Shown here: one piece after another, positions 9,375 to 18,016 of the stretch
Numbering within the stretch: position 1 is the stretch's first letter
Layout of the letters: the number at the start of each line of letters is the position of its first letter
DNA from: an uncultured Bacilli bacterium
GTDB taxonomy: Bacteria; Bacillota_I; Bacilli_A; RF39; UBA660
DNA length: 64,000 nt
Direction: 5' to 3'
Assembly (NCBI GenBank): GCA_934086935.1
Contig: CAKOIQ010000001.1
Coordinates: forward strand, 30,836 to 94,835
Made by a program: the position numbers and the translations under genes
Notes under the pieces: generated by a model
What the model was told of the DNA's origin: nothing
What the model saw: only the letters and a program-made list of their open reading frames with translations
Databases searched by the model: none

Positions 9375-9924
9375 CAGTCATCACCGTCCCATAATCATTC
9401 TTAGCTCCACCATTTAAGAAATTTTGAAGTAAGAATTTTAAATCTTCATCACTTGTTTGGGCTGAATTTAGCCCTAATTGTGCTAAATTACCAATAAGTT
9501 GTTGGATTCTTTTTTGTACTATTTCTAATTTTTTATCTCTAAATAAAATATAATATTCTGTATCAACTACATTCATTGCTGTTCCCGCAAAATCTTCAGC
9601 TTTGCTAATATCTTGACTAATCATTTTTCTAATCGCTTGATTTGGGGCATTATCGTATTGTAATTGAAGTTGTGACATATATAATTTAATATCTACAGGT
9701 CTATCAGCAACTATTAACCAGAACTCATAATCTATTGTGTTATAGAAATTTCTGAAATTAAATATGATATTATTTTGTGTTTGATAATCTAAGATAAAGA
9801 TATTTTTAGGTTCAACTTTGATACCAGTTACATAGTAATCATTATTTAGTTGAATCATTCCATTTTGGATTGCCTTTATAGGTACCCAATCTTCTGTATA
9901 TTTACTTTGTGATGTCTTCGCCAT
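9367..9924 (-). CDS. VirB4 N-terminal domain as a separate protein
   Basis: About 185 residues from the ATG at 9924, chosen because GGTGTGGTGG lies just upstream. A longer reading from 9984 would sit inside the PrgI-like gene. The content (DDYYVTGIKVEPKN-type start, a helical region with WLIVADRPVD, then QKRIQQLIGNL) fits the N-terminal membrane-proximal domain of VirB4/TrbE proteins. It overlaps the PrgI-like gene by 23 nt and the ATPase gene by 8 nt. The two parts sum to about 780 residues, the size of one normal VirB4. It may bind the channel while the partner hydrolyses ATP. Confidence 0.75.
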   Translation of the reverse strand: MAKTSQSKYTEDWVPIKAIQNGMIQLNNDYYVTGIKVEPKNIFILDYQTQNNIIFNFRNFYNTIDYEFWLIVADRPVDIKLYMSQLQLQYDNAPNQAIRKMISQDISKAEDFAGTAMNVVDTEYYILFRDKKLEIVQKRIQQLIGNLAQLGLNSAQTSDEDLKFLLQNFLNGGAKNDYGTVMTDV

Positions 9925-10219
9925 AACCACCACACCAACCTTTCCAATAGTAAGTTCTTCGGCCTGCAAAATATGTATATACATTGCGTATTAATGTTCT
10001 AATATTGTGTTGATTAGGAACTGGTACAACTAAGAAAGAACAAATTAAAGCTGGTGATAAAATCAATAATATTCCTTTTATTGTACTTGCAGATTTTGCT
10101 AACATTAAAATAACCGTTAATAGAACTCCGCCTCCAAATATTATTAAATCCATTTTATTAAACATTCCTAAAATCAACATAGATTTTTTTGAGTTTGCTG
10201 GAATTAAAAATTCATTCAC
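9902..10219 (-). CDS. PrgI-like small membrane protein of the type IV system
   Basis: 105 residues with a short polar start and two adjacent membrane helices (about 24-42 and 46-66). The short C-terminus includes the YxxxRRTYYWKG segment typical of PrgI-family proteins. These small proteins commonly lie directly upstream of virB4 in Gram-positive conjugation loci and are thought to correspond to VirB3. The gene order here matches. It overlaps the next gene by 23 nt. Confidence 0.72.
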   Translation of the reverse strand: MNEFLIPANSKKSMLILGMFNKMDLIIFGGGVLLTVILMLAKSASTIKGILLILSPALICSFLVVPVPNQHNIRTLIRNVYTYFAGRRTYYWKGWCGGYGEDITK

Positions 10220-10235
10220 TATTTATTCCTCCTTT

Positions 10236-10655
10236 TTATTTCATTCCTAATACTTCTAATTTTTGAAGATTATCAACACATTTTTCATAATTGTGATAAT
10301 AATCTAAACTAGGTAAGGCTTGAGTAATGCTTGGTGGCACTCTCAAACCTAACTTAGCTGCTGTTGCTTGATTTTTAATTAATAAATCATTTAATTGCAT
10401 TATTGTTTCACTTATAATTCTAGGATAACTAGTTCTTAAACCATCTAGAAGTCTTCCTATCGATTGTTCATATTCAACATCAATGGAATCTAGCATTGAT
10501 TTTTCCATTTCTGGTGCTAACATTAATTGATAAACACTATCTTCTCTTATTCTTTTAATTGACTCAATTTCTTCTAGTTCATCTTTATCAATTACATTGT
10601 ACATTAGAAGAAATTGAACTGTGTAATCTTCACAAAATTTAGATTCACTTTTCAT
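10236..10655 (-). CDS. Soluble helical protein of the type IV locus, unknown function
   Basis: 139 residues, charged and mainly helical, with no signal peptide or membrane helix. It contains LLDGLRTSYPRIISETIMQL and a C-terminal HNYEKCVDNLQKLEV segment. I do not recognise the family. Its ATG overlaps the stop of the VirB6-like gene by one base (TAATG) and it lies 17 nt before the PrgI-like gene, so it is probably made together with them and acts in the cytoplasm near VirB4 or VirB6. Confidence 0.55.
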   Translation of the reverse strand: MKSESKFCEDYTVQFLLMYNVIDKDELEEIESIKRIREDSVYQLMLAPEMEKSMLDSIDVEYEQSIGRLLDGLRTSYPRIISETIMQLNDLLIKNQATAAKLGLRVPPSITQALPSLDYYHNYEKCVDNLQKLEVLGMK

Positions 10656-13459
10656 TATTTCTTCTCACCACCATTTCCTTTATTTCCTGAATTAACTGCT
10701 GCAAGTTCAGAAATACTCATAGCATTGCCAAGGGATTTCTTTAATTGGTCAATTGCTTTAACCGTATCTGCTGTGATATTGTCTCCGCCAGCTCGCAATG
10801 CTGAAAATGTTTTCCTTAATGCTGCTTGGAATTTTTCTGGAGTTCTATCTTCTTTTCTATCTCCTAATTGTAATATTTTAGCCATTTTATCGCTATAGAT
10901 AGCACTTTGTGATTCTGTACTCATCTTATCAATACTTGACAAAATTTGTTCTTCTGTTTCTTGATTAAATGCAACTTTTAAAGTAGCACTATTCTCTCGC
11001 ATACTAGCAATTTTGGCATCCATTTTTTCGTCTTTAATCTTGTTTTCCATGTCTGATATTTTTCCTGATTCATCAGCTGTAATTTTAGTTTTATTGGCTT
11101 CATGTTCTGATGCTAGTTTTGTTTCACGTTCTGACCCAGTTTCTTCAATTGTTTTAAATTCAGTTTGTACTTTATCAATGCTTTCAGTTGCTTGTTGAGT
11201 AATTTTTTGGATTTGAGCGGTTTTTTCTTCTGCAGTTAATATTGTATGATTATTAACTTTTTCAACTTCAGTTTTTTGTATTTCACTTATGGTTTTAACT
11301 ACCATTTCAGCGGTACCACTTTGTAATTTTTCTTTTGTAGCGGTTGCTTGAGTCATTACTTGTTGTTTTGCAGTTATTTTTTGTTCTAAAGTCATTCCAG
11401 TGTTTGCATCAATATCAGCACATGCTAGTGTTGCATTGTTATCTACAATATTAGAATAATTCTCTATCACACTAGAAACGGCTTCATGTTTTCTTTCGAC
11501 TTTTGCAGCAGCTAATTTTGCCTGATAGCTTACGTCTTCTTCATGAAGTGCTCTTTGTGTTGTACTAATAATTGCACTTTTTCTTGATGCTTTTTCTGCG
11601 TCTAATTCGGCATCTTTACCACTCATAAACTTTAAGTTTAAGCCTCTCTCTAAAGCAGTTTTTGCATCAGTTATAGCAGCTTTATCTGCTGATAACCTTG
11701 CACTATTTGATGTACCTAATGCTGAATCGATTTTATTTTTTAACCACCATCCAGGATCAAATTTAGTATTTTGATTTGGAGCAACTTGATCATTGTCTAC
11801 TATTCCGACTGGTCTTGTCATATCATCTTTAAGATTTCCAAGAGCACCGTAAATTCCCGGAAAGAAATAAGAACCAGTTTTGACTCCGTTTTTAGTTGCA
11901 CGTTCAAGTCTTTGTCCTCTTTTTGCGTCACGTTTTGCAAATTCTTCTTGGTTTTTGGCATCCTGCGTTTTAATAGTATTGCCTATGTCGTTTATATCAA
12001 CATTGCCGGCATTCCATCCGTTCGCAGCGGTTTCCACAACTCTTCCGGCTGTTCTTCCAACCGTTCCTACTGCTCCAGCTACTGACGCAAGACTATCTAC
12101 AACTTTTCCAGCACCGCTTAAACCTTGACGATATTTTTTATGTTCTTCTTTATATTTTTGTCTTTTTAGTCTCGCTTTATATTGTTCTGATTCTGGATCA
12201 TGTCTTGCTTTATATGCATTCCAAGCAAGTTTAGCGCCGCCTCTTCCTAAAGCACCTCCAGCAACTGCAGCTCTTTTAGCATATTCATTTTCATTAATTC
12301 TATTTTTCATACCAGCTGTGCTTGTATCAATATGTTCGATATTGAATAAGTCTTCTACCATTTTTGGTGAATCTTTTGCAAATTGTAAAACACCTATTAT
12401 TAATGCAACTTGTGCTAGTGTAACTGCTAATCCAATACCTTCTCTTGAACTAGGGAATAATGTGCCTAAATCTTGGCTTGCTTCGGTAATTAAGTTGATT
12501 GTAAACATTGCAAAATTTATAATTATTAATCTTAAGAATAAAGCAGTAAATGTTTTTATTACTTCGTTAGTCCATCTTGTAAATGTTCCTCCGACAGGTT
12601 TAATTACTCTCATCATGACAGGAACAGGAGCTATTAATCTATAGAAGATTAGTTTTATTGCTCTAATTGCCACATCGATTGTAAATAATAAATATAACCA
12701 TGCTGCATATGCACCTGCAACAACGGGTATAATTGCAACATGTTCCATTTGACCATCAACTAGTGCATCATTTAGATCTTCATCAAGAATAAATTCTTTT
12801 ACTTTACCTGTAGTTAATGCCTCATCATATTTTTCAACATATGTTTGACAAATTTTTGGTTTATTTTTATCAGGGTTTTCAGGATCATCATACTTACATT
12901 TACTGTATGTATATGCTTCTCCATCTTCATTAACAGGATAATAAAAGGCTGAATAAATAGTTAGCGCTATTTTAGAACCTGAATTTAAAATAAGATCATC
13001 ATTATTTGTATCTGAACCTGTACCTAAAATAATATTTCCTATAACATTGGTACTAATAATTCTTGCTTGTAATTGCATTATGTAATCGAATGTAATGGGA
13101 ATTAATGATATCATAATAACTGATATTACTACGTTTTTAGCTATTCCTTGCATTGAATCGTTACCATTTTGTCCAAATTTATCAGGATCTGCCATTAAAC
13201 ATAGAATCTTGTACGCAACAAAGAAAAGCATGCCAATGCCTAATATTACATATAAACGATTCATTAATTCATTCATTTTTTCAACAATAGTTGGGCTCTC
13301 TAAGTTTACGTTGACTGTTAAATAGAAAACTTGTCCTATCAATTTAACAAAATAAAATATAACTGAATCAATTGTTAAAATTAGGAAATTTAGCAATTTT
13401 TTAAAAACGTCGCCTATTTTATCAGCAATTGAACCAATTAATAGCATTTGATTTAACAT
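10655..13459 (-). CDS. VirB6/TrbL-like polytopic channel protein with long coiled-coil tail
   Basis: 934 residues. The first ~390 hold several membrane helices separated by one larger loop, the layout of VirB6/TrbL/TcpH proteins that form the inner-membrane channel. From about residue 400 onward the protein is charged and Ala/Glu/Lys/Thr-rich with heptad-like stretches, most likely a long cytoplasmic coiled coil. An Ala/Gly-rich hinge (AVAGGALGRGGAKLAW) joins the two parts. The start follows AGGTG with 8 nt spacing. The tail may organise VirB4 and VirD4; that is a guess. It ends in KGNGGEKK and is directly coupled to the next gene. Confidence 0.82.
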   Translation of the reverse strand: MLNQMLLIGSIADKIGDVFKKLLNFLILTIDSVIFYFVKLIGQVFYLTVNVNLESPTIVEKMNELMNRLYVILGIGMLFFVAYKILCLMADPDKFGQNGNDSMQGIAKNVVISVIMISLIPITFDYIMQLQARIISTNVIGNIILGTGSDTNNDDLILNSGSKIALTIYSAFYYPVNEDGEAYTYSKCKYDDPENPDKNKPKICQTYVEKYDEALTTGKVKEFILDEDLNDALVDGQMEHVAIIPVVAGAYAAWLYLLFTIDVAIRAIKLIFYRLIAPVPVMMRVIKPVGGTFTRWTNEVIKTFTALFLRLIIINFAMFTINLITEASQDLGTLFPSSREGIGLAVTLAQVALIIGVLQFAKDSPKMVEDLFNIEHIDTSTAGMKNRINENEYAKRAAVAGGALGRGGAKLAWNAYKARHDPESEQYKARLKRQKYKEEHKKYRQGLSGAGKVVDSLASVAGAVGTVGRTAGRVVETAANGWNAGNVDINDIGNTIKTQDAKNQEEFAKRDAKRGQRLERATKNGVKTGSYFFPGIYGALGNLKDDMTRPVGIVDNDQVAPNQNTKFDPGWWLKNKIDSALGTSNSARLSADKAAITDAKTALERGLNLKFMSGKDAELDAEKASRKSAIISTTQRALHEEDVSYQAKLAAAKVERKHEAVSSVIENYSNIVDNNATLACADIDANTGMTLEQKITAKQQVMTQATATKEKLQSGTAEMVVKTISEIQKTEVEKVNNHTILTAEEKTAQIQKITQQATESIDKVQTEFKTIEETGSERETKLASEHEANKTKITADESGKISDMENKIKDEKMDAKIASMRENSATLKVAFNQETEEQILSSIDKMSTESQSAIYSDKMAKILQLGDRKEDRTPEKFQAALRKTFSALRAGGDNITADTVKAIDQLKKSLGNAMSISELAAVNSGNKGNGGEKK

Positions 13460-13469
13460 AAAAAGTCAC

Positions 13470-13862
13470 CTACCCCACTACACAAGATTTATAATTTGGA
13501 TCTAAAAGTCCTAATAATAAGTTTATAAATGTTGGTAAAAACACTAAAATTACCATTAAAATTAAACGTGTTGTTAATCGTTTATTACACTTTTTTAATC
13601 CTTCAGCATCTTTTGAAAAAATGGCCATGGCGTATTCATAAACTGTATAAACAAATACAAGGATAGGTCCGATAATTTTTATTGCTCTAAAAATGTTATC
13701 TAAGTCCGGTTTTAGACCTGATAAAACCCCTTCACAATTAGAATCACCTGTTATGGTATTATCTGGATTAATGCCTTCATCAACGGTTCCAGCAGCAAGT
13801 ACCATGTTGGCTTTTAACAAATATAAAATAATAATATATAATAAAGTTTTTATTTTTTTCAT
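13470..13862 (-). CDS. VirB2-like two-helix pilin candidate (copy C)
   Basis: About 130 residues from the ATG at 13862, which is preceded by GGGTGG; an upstream ATG at 13901 lacks a comparable site. A signal peptide (MKKIKTLL...MVLAA) is followed by a short exported segment with one Cys, then two membrane helices separated by a basic turn (KKCNKRLTTR), ending in LPTFINLLLG and a final Cys. TrbC/VirB2 pilins have this hairpin layout. It shares the F/Y-E/D-x-A-x, Arg and (I/L)PT(I/F) pattern with two other genes of the locus (13954-14292 and 16172-16735). Confidence 0.68.
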   Translation of the reverse strand: MKKIKTLLYIIILYLLKANMVLAAGTVDEGINPDNTITGDSNCEGVLSGLKPDLDNIFRAIKIIGPILVFVYTVYEYAMAIFSKDAEGLKKCNKRLTTRLILMVILVFLPTFINLLLGLLDPNYKSCVVG

Positions 13863-13912
13863 AGAAGTTTCCACCCATTTTCTATATAATTTACCATTCA
13901 AAATTATATCAT

Positions 13913-13938
13913 AAAAAAAAACAACAGTAAAGTTGTTT
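13913..13938 (-). terminator. Intrinsic terminator inside the secretion locus
   Basis: Inverted repeat AAACAAC/GTTGTTT with a 6-nt loop, followed in the minus direction by a run of eight or more T. It lies just after the 112-residue VirB2-like gene, so part of the transcription may stop here and the downstream channel genes may be made at a different level. Confidence 0.7.
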
Positions 13939-13953
13939 CTTTTGGTATTTTTA

Positions 13954-14292
13954 TCATTCTTTTACTTCACAATCCCATGGGTATAAGATACATGTTTTGC
14001 AAACATCAAAACCAATTTTATTCTTAGAATTTTTAAAACCTTGAATTGTATCAAATAACCATAACACTATTGTTGGGATAAAAAAGATAATAACTCCGGC
14101 AATAGCACGATACATAAGTGTTTTTGCAGATTTTTTAATTTCATCGTCTTTAGCAGCTGTTACTGCTTTTCCAAAGTCAAACATACCTAAACCTACAATT
14201 AATAAAGGAATTGCGACTTTAAAAATAGTTAAAACCCATCCTGCAAATTGTAAGACTTGACTTGCTTCTGAGCAAAAACCATCCATATTCAT
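13954..14292 (-). CDS. VirB2-like two-helix pilin candidate (copy B)
   Basis: 112 residues without a clear cleavable signal. A Cys at residue 7 starts the outer N-terminus. Two membrane helices flank a charged turn (AAKDDEIKKSAKTLMYR), and the second ends IIFFIPTIVLWLF. The C-terminus has Cys-x-x-Cys and a further Cys. Conserved elements MFDFGKAV and IIFFIPTI match copy A at 16172-16735 closely. The likely role is a pilin or small channel subunit. The start follows AAGGAG. Confidence 0.68.
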   Translation of the reverse strand: MNMDGFCSEASQVLQFAGWVLTIFKVAIPLLIVGLGMFDFGKAVTAAKDDEIKKSAKTLMYRAIAGVIIFFIPTIVLWLFDTIQGFKNSKNKIGFDVCKTCILYPWDCEVKE

Positions 14293-14352
14293 ATTAATCT
14301 TCTCCTTACTTCATTTTTAATTTTATATTATTTTATTATCATTGTCAATTAA

Positions 14353-15360
14353 TTATTTAAATAAACCAAATAATCCCCTACCTGAATGTTTTTTTAACCC
14401 TAAATTTATTAATAATGCATTGATAGATTGATTATTGTCTTTATGATCATTAATGTTAGGAACATTGTGGAATACTTTTAGTTTGGTCTCATATTCAAAG
14501 TTATTTACTTCTTCTTGAAGTAAAGCACTACGATTTAACACCACTTTGCCTTTTTGAAGTTTTTCATAAACATTTGAACCATTTTTTAGTAATTTATTTA
14601 ATTTTATTATACCTGGATCCACTAAATATAATATTTCGTCACATACATCTTTACCGTCGATATCATTTAAATCAATTATTATTACTTCAATATCTTTCAT
14701 TGAAGATAATTTCATTTTTAAATCTTCAATTGATGTACTAAATAAAATATCATTATTTCTAAAATAAATTGAATCTTGTTTAACTAACTCTATTCCTTTT
14801 GCTTTTTTATTTGGTGTTAATTGTTTTAACATTAAGTACATTAATGTTGTGGCACCAGAGTGCTCAGTTAAATTTTGAATTCCAATTATTTTTTGATTTT
14901 TATTTTTTTCATACTTGATTGAATTTTGATTTATATTACTTGAATTTGAAGTTTCATTTAATGGATTAAATGCGCTTTGTATTGTTACTTTTTTATATTT
15001 TTCCACATCTTCATATTTATTAGGATGATCTATAAGATAACCTATTCCTGAAGTGTTTCTAGTAAAATTGTAATATCCTTTGTCAATTAGTGAAGTTAAA
15101 AATTCATTACTATTAACCAAAGGACTATCATCAAGTAATATTATTACTTTATTTTGATCAAAGTATGACAAAAAATAAAAAAGAGATGTTGGATCATAAT
15201 AATTTTTTATAGCAGTAATATCAATTATAACGCGATTAAATGTTAAATTAACAAGTTGTTCTTCTAAATCTTTTCTTTCAAATTCTCCTGTTAGAGTTTT
15301 TAAAACTTCTATTTGAACATTATCTATTACTCTATTTTTATTTTTTATTATTATGTTCAT
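14353..15360 (-). CDS. CpaE/TadZ-like protein with lysine-less P-loop
   Basis: 335 residues. The N-terminal ~120 resemble a receiver-like (atypical response regulator) fold, as in CpaE/TadZ. The C-terminal half is MinD/ParA-like but its P-loop reads GIQNLTEHSGATTL, without the usual lysine, so ATP hydrolysis may be weak or absent. It ends HSGRGLFGLFK, a possible amphipathic membrane-binding tail. TadZ/CpaE proteins place Tad/Flp pili at the cell pole. Its place next to TadE-like and Flp-like genes supports this. No TadA ATPase or TadB/C platform gene is in the window. The family call is moderate. Confidence 0.68.
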   Translation of the reverse strand: MNIIIKNKNRVIDNVQIEVLKTLTGEFERKDLEEQLVNLTFNRVIIDITAIKNYYDPTSLFYFLSYFDQNKVIILLDDSPLVNSNEFLTSLIDKGYYNFTRNTSGIGYLIDHPNKYEDVEKYKKVTIQSAFNPLNETSNSSNINQNSIKYEKNKNQKIIGIQNLTEHSGATTLMYLMLKQLTPNKKAKGIELVKQDSIYFRNNDILFSTSIEDLKMKLSSMKDIEVIIIDLNDIDGKDVCDEILYLVDPGIIKLNKLLKNGSNVYEKLQKGKVVLNRSALLQEEVNNFEYETKLKVFHNVPNINDHKDNNQSINALLINLGLKKHSGRGLFGLFK

Positions 15361-15372
15361 ACCATCATCCTC

Positions 15373-15825
15373 TTAATCTTTAGCATAATAAATTGCTTTA
15401 GTTTCACCGGTTACTGGAAATGTAAAGATATCTCCAAAGATTGGCAAATCTAATCTAAAAAAGACTTTAACTTTATAGTATGCTTTATCTACTGTTGTAC
15501 CGGTTGCATATTCATTATTGGTTGCATTTGTTTTTGTTATACAGTATTTATAATTGCTTCCAGCACCTTTTGGTTCATAACCTTTTTCTCCAGTTTTTGA
15601 ATCGCATGTACCATAAACAAAGTATCCAACTTTGTCTAAATAGTTAGATATTTGAGTTTGAGTTTCATAACTCATACCTTCATTTTGTTCGATTAGATCA
15701 ACTATTCCATTTTTTACTTTAAATGCTTTTGAATAGTTAACTGAAATGGCTAAATAACTAGAAAACAAGACAATAAATACAATAACTATACCAAATAACC
15801 AGGTTCCACCTATTGCCTCTCTCAT
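15373..15825 (-). CDS. TadE-like minor pilin
   Basis: 150 residues. A short N-terminus (MREAIGGTW) is followed at once by a hydrophobic helix (about 9-29) and an outer domain with two Cys residues and several beta strands. Class III pilins and TadE-type pseudopilins have this form: a short leader, a helix with a helical extension and a small globular end. The start has AAGGTG. It lies 12 nt downstream of the Flp-like gene and upstream of the TadZ-like gene, as part of one transcript. Confidence 0.6.
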   Translation of the reverse strand: MREAIGGTWLFGIVIVFIVLFSSYLAISVNYSKAFKVKNGIVDLIEQNEGMSYETQTQISNYLDKVGYFVYGTCDSKTGEKGYEPKGAGSNYKYCITKTNATNNEYATGTTVDKAYYKVKVFFRLDLPIFGDIFTFPVTGETKAIYYAKD

Positions 15826-15837
15826 CTGTTAATCACC

Positions 15838-16074
15838 TTATTTTTGTGGACATTGTACAGATTGAACTTGGTTCTTTGAATCAAGATATTTACATGTACA
15901 CATTTTAGTACTAGCATTACAATTTGTACAATCATATGCTTGAGTACAGTTAGTACTTCTTGTTATATTACTCTTAATTGCAGGCCAAATAAGCGTTGTA
16001 AATACTACTCCGATTGCAGCAATAGCCACTACGGCAATAGCTGTCATACTTAACTCACTTGAAGCTTCTTTCAT
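15838..16074 (-). CDS. Flp-like small pilin with Cys-rich outer end
   Basis: 78 residues. The N-terminus MKEASSELSMTAIAVVAIAAIG resembles Flp/class III pilins, where an acidic residue sits just before a hydrophobic helix. The remaining ~45 residues carry seven cysteines (including CxxC and CxC), so the tip is probably disulfide-bonded. AGGAGG precedes the ATG by 10 nt. It could be the main filament subunit of the locus; this is inferred from size and context. Confidence 0.6.
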   Translation of the reverse strand: MKEASSELSMTAIAVVAIAAIGVVFTTLIWPAIKSNITRSTNCTQAYDCTNCNASTKMCTCKYLDSKNQVQSVQCPQK

Positions 16075-16134
16075 ATTCTACACTCCTCCTATCATATTAT
16101 ACAATAATTATAAACCATTTATTTTGTTTAAGCA

Positions 16135-16160
16135 ATAAAAATGCACCATGTTGGTGCTTT
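16135..16160 (-). terminator. Intrinsic terminator after VirB2-like copy A
   Basis: GCACC/GGTGC hairpin at 16143-16157 followed in the minus direction by ATTTTTATT. It lies between VirB2-like copy A and the Flp-like gene and probably gives partial termination. Confidence 0.7.
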
Positions 16161-16171
16161 TTTATATTTTT

Positions 16172-16735
16172 TTATTCTTCGGTTGTTACACGAGTTTTAA
16201 ATCCGTTATCAGTGTCTTTAACATTACAATTATTTTCGAATAAACAATTTAAACACGCTCTATATCGCATTTCATTTTCTTTATCTGCTGCATCTACTAC
16301 GATATTAATAATTGTTGGAATAAAGAAAATTATTAAACCGATTAAAACTCTTTTACCTAAAATAATGGCTTCTTTTCGCAATGCTTCAGCGCTTCCGCCG
16401 GTTACAGCATTGTAAAAATCAAATATACTCATGGTACAAATTCCTAGTGGAACTAAGATTCTTATTACCAAAAGAATGTAATAAACAATTTGTAGAGTTG
16501 CTTGAATATCGCCACAGAAATCATCAGCAACTGGTGTTGAAGTATTAGCATCCGCTAAAAATTTAATACTGTTCTCATCTTTAGGTGTGTATTCATCTAA
16601 TGTTAATAATGCGATATTTTCAGTTGTTGTTTCTTTTACTTCTTTGTGATTTAAGTCACTACTTATAGTAAATGATAAAATACTTAGTATAAATAATAAA
16701 GTTATTATTAATCCTGATTTTTTATTCGTAGTCAT
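16172..16735 (-). CDS. VirB2-like two-helix pilin candidate (copy A)
   Basis: About 187 residues from the ATG at 16735; an ATG three codons earlier overlaps the upstream stop and is too close to the AAAGGAAG site. A signal helix (about 9-25) and a 60-residue outer segment lead to Cys in DFCGDIQ. Two membrane helices follow, containing SIFDFYNAV and LIIFFIPTI, and the end has CLNCLFENNC. These elements match copy B. The longer outer segment separates it from the other two copies. It is probably a pilin or channel component. Confidence 0.66.
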   Translation of the reverse strand: MTTNKKSGLIITLLFILSILSFTISSDLNHKEVKETTTENIALLTLDEYTPKDENSIKFLADANTSTPVADDFCGDIQATLQIVYYILLVIRILVPLGICTMSIFDFYNAVTGGSAEALRKEAIILGKRVLIGLIIFFIPTIINIVVDAADKENEMRYRACLNCLFENNCNVKDTDNGFKTRVTTEE

Positions 16736-17930
16736 AATTTTCATCTTCCTTTGCTGGTATTAAATTTCTAATTAGTTTAAATCCTACTACTCCAGCAATA
16801 CCTAAAACTATTATAATTAAGATAATTACGATGGCATTGCTGCTTTTTTTATTTATTGTTATAACATAATCACTGGTTGATTCATCTTCAGCTGTTACTG
16901 TTATTATTATTTTACTTTTATTTTTTAAATTTTCATTACCAGTAATTTTATAGGTTGCTTTTTCATCTTCAACAGTTGCTTCTATATTTAATGTTGTAAC
17001 ATTTTTATCAATGGTTAATTTATAATCTTTAATATTTGATTTGAAGCCAATGTTATATCCTTTAACTTTAAGTGATGAAAGACTACTATTAGATGATAAA
17101 CCACTTTCATTTTCTGAGAATTTAATGTTAATCTTGTATTCTTTGATAGTTGTTTCATCTTCCGCAGTTACTATTACATAAATTGGTTTTTTCTCACTAA
17201 TTTTTTCATTGTTTTTAATTTTTATAGTGGCATTAGCTGATTCTGGAATTGCTTCAACTTCGATGGTTGTTACATTTTTATCAACAGTAATTAAATATTC
17301 AAATGTATTTTGATCAAATTGTATTTTTCCTGGTGTTAATTTTAATGATTGTAATAATGCGTTATTACTTTTGATAGGTGCAGTTGTAGTTGCAGTTGTT
17401 GGTACTGTAGTCCTAGGTGTTGTAGTTTTTGGTTTGGTAGTTGATGGTTTTACTACTCTTTTGGTTGTTACTTTTTTGGTTGTACGAGGCTTAGTTGTTG
17501 GTGCTAGTGTTGTTTTGGGAACAGTTGGGGTAATTGTTGTTTTGCCAACATATGTTTTACCATCACTTGTTAAGTCACAGTCATAATACATTACATAACT
17601 ACAATACTTAATGTCAACGGTTGGAGTACAGCTTCCTTTATAATTTTCACAACCAGAACTTATTAGTTTAGTATACATATTTTTATTACCATTAGTACAT
17701 GTAACTAATTTACTTGAATATAAATAGCCTTGTGAATATGTTCCAGTTAAACATGATATTTTTTTACATTGAGAAAAATAACCATGACCATTACTATTAA
17801 ATGGAGAGTCAGTATTTGCAATACATTGATCCCAAGACATATTAGTACTTACAGTAGTATTTTGATTAGTAGCAAATACGATAGCTGGTATTAATAAAAT
17901 TATTAATAAAAAGTATTTAAATTTTTTCAT
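16722..17930 (-). CDS. Secreted surface protein with Thr-rich linker and two cadherin-like domains
   Basis: 402 residues. There is a signal peptide (MKKFKYFLLI...VFA), a Cys-rich segment with about ten Cys (30-125), a Thr/Pro/Lys-rich linker (130-190), two cadherin-like beta-sandwich repeats of about 85 residues (roughly 195-285 and 295-375, each with VDKNVTT or IDKNVTT and VTAEDE), a membrane helix (about 378-398) and a short acidic tail. It is the second gene of the locus and overlaps the next by 14 nt. A surface adhesin or external scaffold for the secretion machine is plausible. Confidence 0.75.
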   Translation of the reverse strand: MKKFKYFLLIILLIPAIVFATNQNTTVSTNMSWDQCIANTDSPFNSNGHGYFSQCKKISCLTGTYSQGYLYSSKLVTCTNGNKNMYTKLISSGCENYKGSCTPTVDIKYCSYVMYYDCDLTSDGKTYVGKTTITPTVPKTTLAPTTKPRTTKKVTTKRVVKPSTTKPKTTTPRTTVPTTATTTAPIKSNNALLQSLKLTPGKIQFDQNTFEYLITVDKNVTTIEVEAIPESANATIKIKNNEKISEKKPIYVIVTAEDETTIKEYKINIKFSENESGLSSNSSLSSLKVKGYNIGFKSNIKDYKLTIDKNVTTLNIEATVEDEKATYKITGNENLKNKSKIIITVTAEDESTSDYVITINKKSSNAIVIILIIIVLGIAGVVGFKLIRNLIPAKEDENYDYE

Positions 17931-17944
17931 AATTAACCTCTTTC

Positions 17945-17974
17945 AAAAAAATAATACCATCTAGGTATTATTTT
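17945..17974 (-). terminator. Intrinsic terminator after the first surface protein
   Basis: AATAATACC/GGTATTATT hairpin with a short loop, followed by T-rich sequence on the minus strand. It separates the 177-residue surface protein from the 402-residue one. Confidence 0.7.
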
Positions 17975-18016
17975 AACCAAGATTCTATAATAATAATATC
18001 ACATAATTTTTGATAT

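Noticed and set aside
17371..17586. A plus-strand Val-rich reading frame
   Set aside because: It is the complement of the Thr-rich linker of the surface protein and has no start signal.
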